Of a DNA stretch of 64,000 bases, positions 62,237 to 64,000 are shown one piece after another. Origin of the DNA: Halobellus captivus (lineage in GTDB: Archaea > Halobacteriota > Halobacteria > Halobacteriales > Haloferacaceae); the NCBI RefSeq assembly GCF_003697845.1, contig NZ_RDQE01000005.1, forward strand, positions 124,001 to 188,000, read 5' to 3'. A program made the position numbers and the translations under genes. The notes below the pieces were generated by a model. That model saw nothing but the letters and a program-made list of their open reading frames with translations. It had not been told where the DNA came from and did not search any database. The number at the start of each line of letters is the position of its first letter. The stretch's first letter is position 1.

Positions 62237-63761
62237 CGACGCTCACCCCCTCGACCACGGGCATCGCGGCATCACGGATCATCTCGAAGAACAGGTCCGG
62301 CGCGACCCCGAGCACGACGATCGCCGCGAGCAGCACCGCGAGCGGCGCGACGTCGTGGAACGGAGCGCGACCGATCTCGTAGTCGGTCTCGAGCCGGAAC
62401 GGCCCGAACAGCGTCTTCTGCATCGCCGACAGCAGGTAGCCGGCGACGATGACGATACCGAACATCGCGAGCGCCGTGAAGACGGGCGCGTACGGGAGCG
62501 ACGGCGCGCCGAACGCGCCGACGAAGATGAAGAACTCCCCGGCGAAGCCGGCCATCAGGGGAAGCCCCATGTAGCCGAACGCGCCGGCGACGAGGATTCC
62601 CACGGTGACGGGCATCCGGTCGGCCATGCCGGCCATGTCGCCGACCATCCGGGTGTGGGTCGCGTTGTAGACGACGCCGACGGCCATGAACATCAGCCCC
62701 GAGATGAGGCCGTGTGCGACCATCTGGAACGTCGCGCCGCCGACGCCGTACTCCGTGAACACGACGAGCCCGAGGATGACGTAGCCCATCGACGAGACGG
62801 ACGAGTACGCGACGATGCGCTTGAGGTCCTTCTGTGCGAGCGCCAACATCGCGCCGTAGATGACGCTGATCACGGCGATCGCCGCGATCGGGACCGCGAG
62901 CGCGGACGCCTGCTCGGGCAGCATCGTGAAGTTGAACCGGAGCAGCGCGTACGTCCCCATCTTCAGGAGGACGCCCGCCAGAAGCACCGAAACCGGCGTC
63001 GGCGCCTCGACGTGAGCGTCGGGAAGCCACGTGTGGAACGGGACGATCGGTACCTTCACCGCGAACCCGGCGAACGTCGCGAGGAACGCGACCATCGCGA
63101 TCCGGCCGGGCGAGATGCCGAACCAGGTCTCGAGCCCGCCGTCCGCGATCGCCTGGGTGATCTCCGGAAGCGCCAGCGACCCGATCGAGTCGCCGAGCGC
63201 GAACGTCAGCGACATGAAGCCGATGAACATCAGCAGCGACGCCGCGTTCGTGTACACGAAGAACTTGATCGCGGCGTACTTCCGACGGGGACCGCCCCAG
63301 ACCCCGATGAGGAAGTACATCGGGACGAGGACGGCCTCCCAGAAGACGAACCAGAGGAAGAAGTCGAGCGCGGTGAACACGCCCAGCAGGTTCGCCTCCA
63401 TGAACAGCATCAGTCCGTAGAACTGGCTCTGACGGGTGTCGACGGGCGTCCACGCGCTGAGTATCGCGAGCGGAACGAGGAACGTCGTGAGCACGACGAG
63501 CGGCAGGCTGATCCCGTCGAGCCCGACGAACCACGACACCGTCCGGCCGCCGACCTCGACCCACTCGTACCGCGACTCGAAGGCGATCGTCCCGCCCGTG
63601 AGCGCGTTTCCGACCGCGTCGAACCGCGACCAGAGGTAGAGGCTCCCGACGAACGGGACCGTGCTCAACGCGAACGCGAGCCGACCCGCCCACGCGTTCG
63701 GCGCGAGCAGGACGAGGAGCGCGGCGAGGAACGTGAACCCGATGAGCGCCTCGAGTATCAC
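62229..63761 (-). CDS. nuoM: NADH dehydrogenase-like complex subunit M
   Basis: 510 residues if GTG 63761 is the start, which overlaps the nuoL stop (GTGA). The alternative GTG at 63770 would add three residues. NuoM is a proton-pumping antiporter-like subunit; FVFWEAVLVPMYFLIGVWGGPRRKYAAIKF holds a key Glu, and TWLPDAHVEAPTPVSVLLAGVLLKMGTYALLRF is the conserved family stretch with a Lys. Confidence 0.94.
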   Translation of the reverse strand: MILEALIGFTFLAALLVLLAPNAWAGRLAFALSTVPFVGSLYLWSRFDAVGNALTGGTIAFESRYEWVEVGGRTVSWFVGLDGISLPLVVLTTFLVPLAILSAWTPVDTRQSQFYGLMLFMEANLLGVFTALDFFLWFVFWEAVLVPMYFLIGVWGGPRRKYAAIKFFVYTNAASLLMFIGFMSLTFALGDSIGSLALPEITQAIADGGLETWFGISPGRIAMVAFLATFAGFAVKVPIVPFHTWLPDAHVEAPTPVSVLLAGVLLKMGTYALLRFNFTMLPEQASALAVPIAAIAVISVIYGAMLALAQKDLKRIVAYSSVSSMGYVILGLVVFTEYGVGGATFQMVAHGLISGLMFMAVGVVYNATHTRMVGDMAGMADRMPVTVGILVAGAFGYMGLPLMAGFAGEFFIFVGAFGAPSLPYAPVFTALAMFGIVIVAGYLLSAMQKTLFGPFRLETDYEIGRAPFHDVAPLAVLLAAIVVLGVAPDLFFEMIRDAAMPVVEGVSVDV

Positions 63762-64000
63762 AGGAACCACCCCCCGTTGACGCCGATCAGGACGAGCAGC
63801 GCGATCAGCCCCAGCGTGAGCATCGCGGCGTACTGGGAGACGAGCCCGGTCTGTATCCGGCGGACGCGGCTCCCGCCGGCGAGACTCACCGAGGAGACGC
63901 CGTTGACCACGCCGTCGATGATCCCCTGGTCGAAGGTGTCCGCGCCGCCAGCGATGTCTTCGGTCCGATACGCGATCCAGACTTGGAGTTCGTCGAGGTA
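63758..64000 (-). CDS. nuoL: NADH dehydrogenase-like complex subunit L, C-terminal part (truncated by window)
   Basis: The last 80 residues of an antiporter-like subunit; the gene continues beyond the window. The sequence VNGVSSVSLAGGSRVRRIQTGLVSQYAAMLTLG and a final membrane helix match the C terminus of NuoL, and the gene precedes nuoM with a 4-bp overlap, as in nuo operons. Confidence 0.85.
   Translation of the reverse strand, partial: YLDELQVWIAYRTEDIAGGADTFDQGIIDGVVNGVSSVSLAGGSRVRRIQTGLVSQYAAMLTLGLIALLVLIGVNGGWFL

Overview
The window is chromosomal DNA of an extremely halophilic archaeon (class Halobacteria), most like a Halorubrum-type genome. The reasons are high GC with C/G-biased third positions, strongly acidic proteins, TATA boxes 25-35 nt upstream of many starts (leaderless transcription), a halorhodopsin, two halocyanins, a thermosome, SRP19, Gar1, an Orc1/Cdc6 initiator and a PGF-CTERM surface glycoprotein. 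No CRISPR array, rRNA, transposase or provirus was seen.

Layout. 0-5.3 kb: the 3' end of an OBG-type GTPase, a thermosome subunit, a degenerate amidohydrolase, a DUF371 protein, a repeat-rich intergenic stretch ending in tRNA-Ala(GGC), and a SRPBCC protein. 5.3-10 kb: the glutamate synthase large subunit. 10.2-17.2 kb: a cell-surface block on the minus strand with a small zinc protein, a large surface glycoprotein whose N-terminal half is AT-rich unlike everything around it, a UppP-like phosphatase and two membrane or secreted proteins. 17.3-19.1 kb: a probable replication origin in which orc1/cdc6 is flanked by five near-identical origin recognition boxes. 19.2-25.3 kb: an AglF-like nucleotidyltransferase, halorhodopsin, a lipoprotein halocyanin and a copper-handling pair (SafE/UreH-like membrane protein plus CPx ATPase). 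25.4-33.7 kb: alaS, a hydrolase-fold protein without its nucleophile, a GATase, a DUF2062 protein, a PIN-ATPase-KH protein and citrate synthase. 33.7-38.7 kb: a geranylgeranyl reductase-like enzyme, 2-oxoacid:ferredoxin oxidoreductase (korBA) and a flavin reductase-like protein. 38.8-49.5 kb: a flippase, a histidine kinase, an aminotransferase, small metal and zinc proteins, a Get3/ArsA ATPase, membrane proteins and a rhodanese-metallo-beta-lactamase fusion. 49.6-52.6 kb: a TumE/TumA-like toxin-antitoxin pair with duplicated palindromic operators, then a MinD-like three-gene module whose third gene seems to have lost a standard start codon. 53-60 kb: PEP synthase, a membrane-anchored halocyanin, a glycosyltransferase, an S9 peptidase, srp19 and gar1. 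60-64 kb: a repeat-derived structured element, a zinc ribbon and nuoN-nuoM-nuoL of the type I NADH dehydrogenase-like complex.

How the genes fit together. Ammonium assimilation (gltB), the TCA cycle with ferredoxin-linked oxoacid oxidation (citrate synthase, korAB), gluconeogenesis (ppsA) and respiration (nuoLMN, halocyanins, copper ATPase) form a normal aerobic heterotrophic core. Halorhodopsin adds light-driven chloride uptake. The glycoprotein, AglF, UppP, flippase and glycosyltransferase point to envelope and glycan work. The most unusual items are the ORB arrangement around orc1, the chimeric surface gene, the operators on the TumE/TumA pair and a dispersed structured intergenic element (4.27 kb and 60.06 kb).
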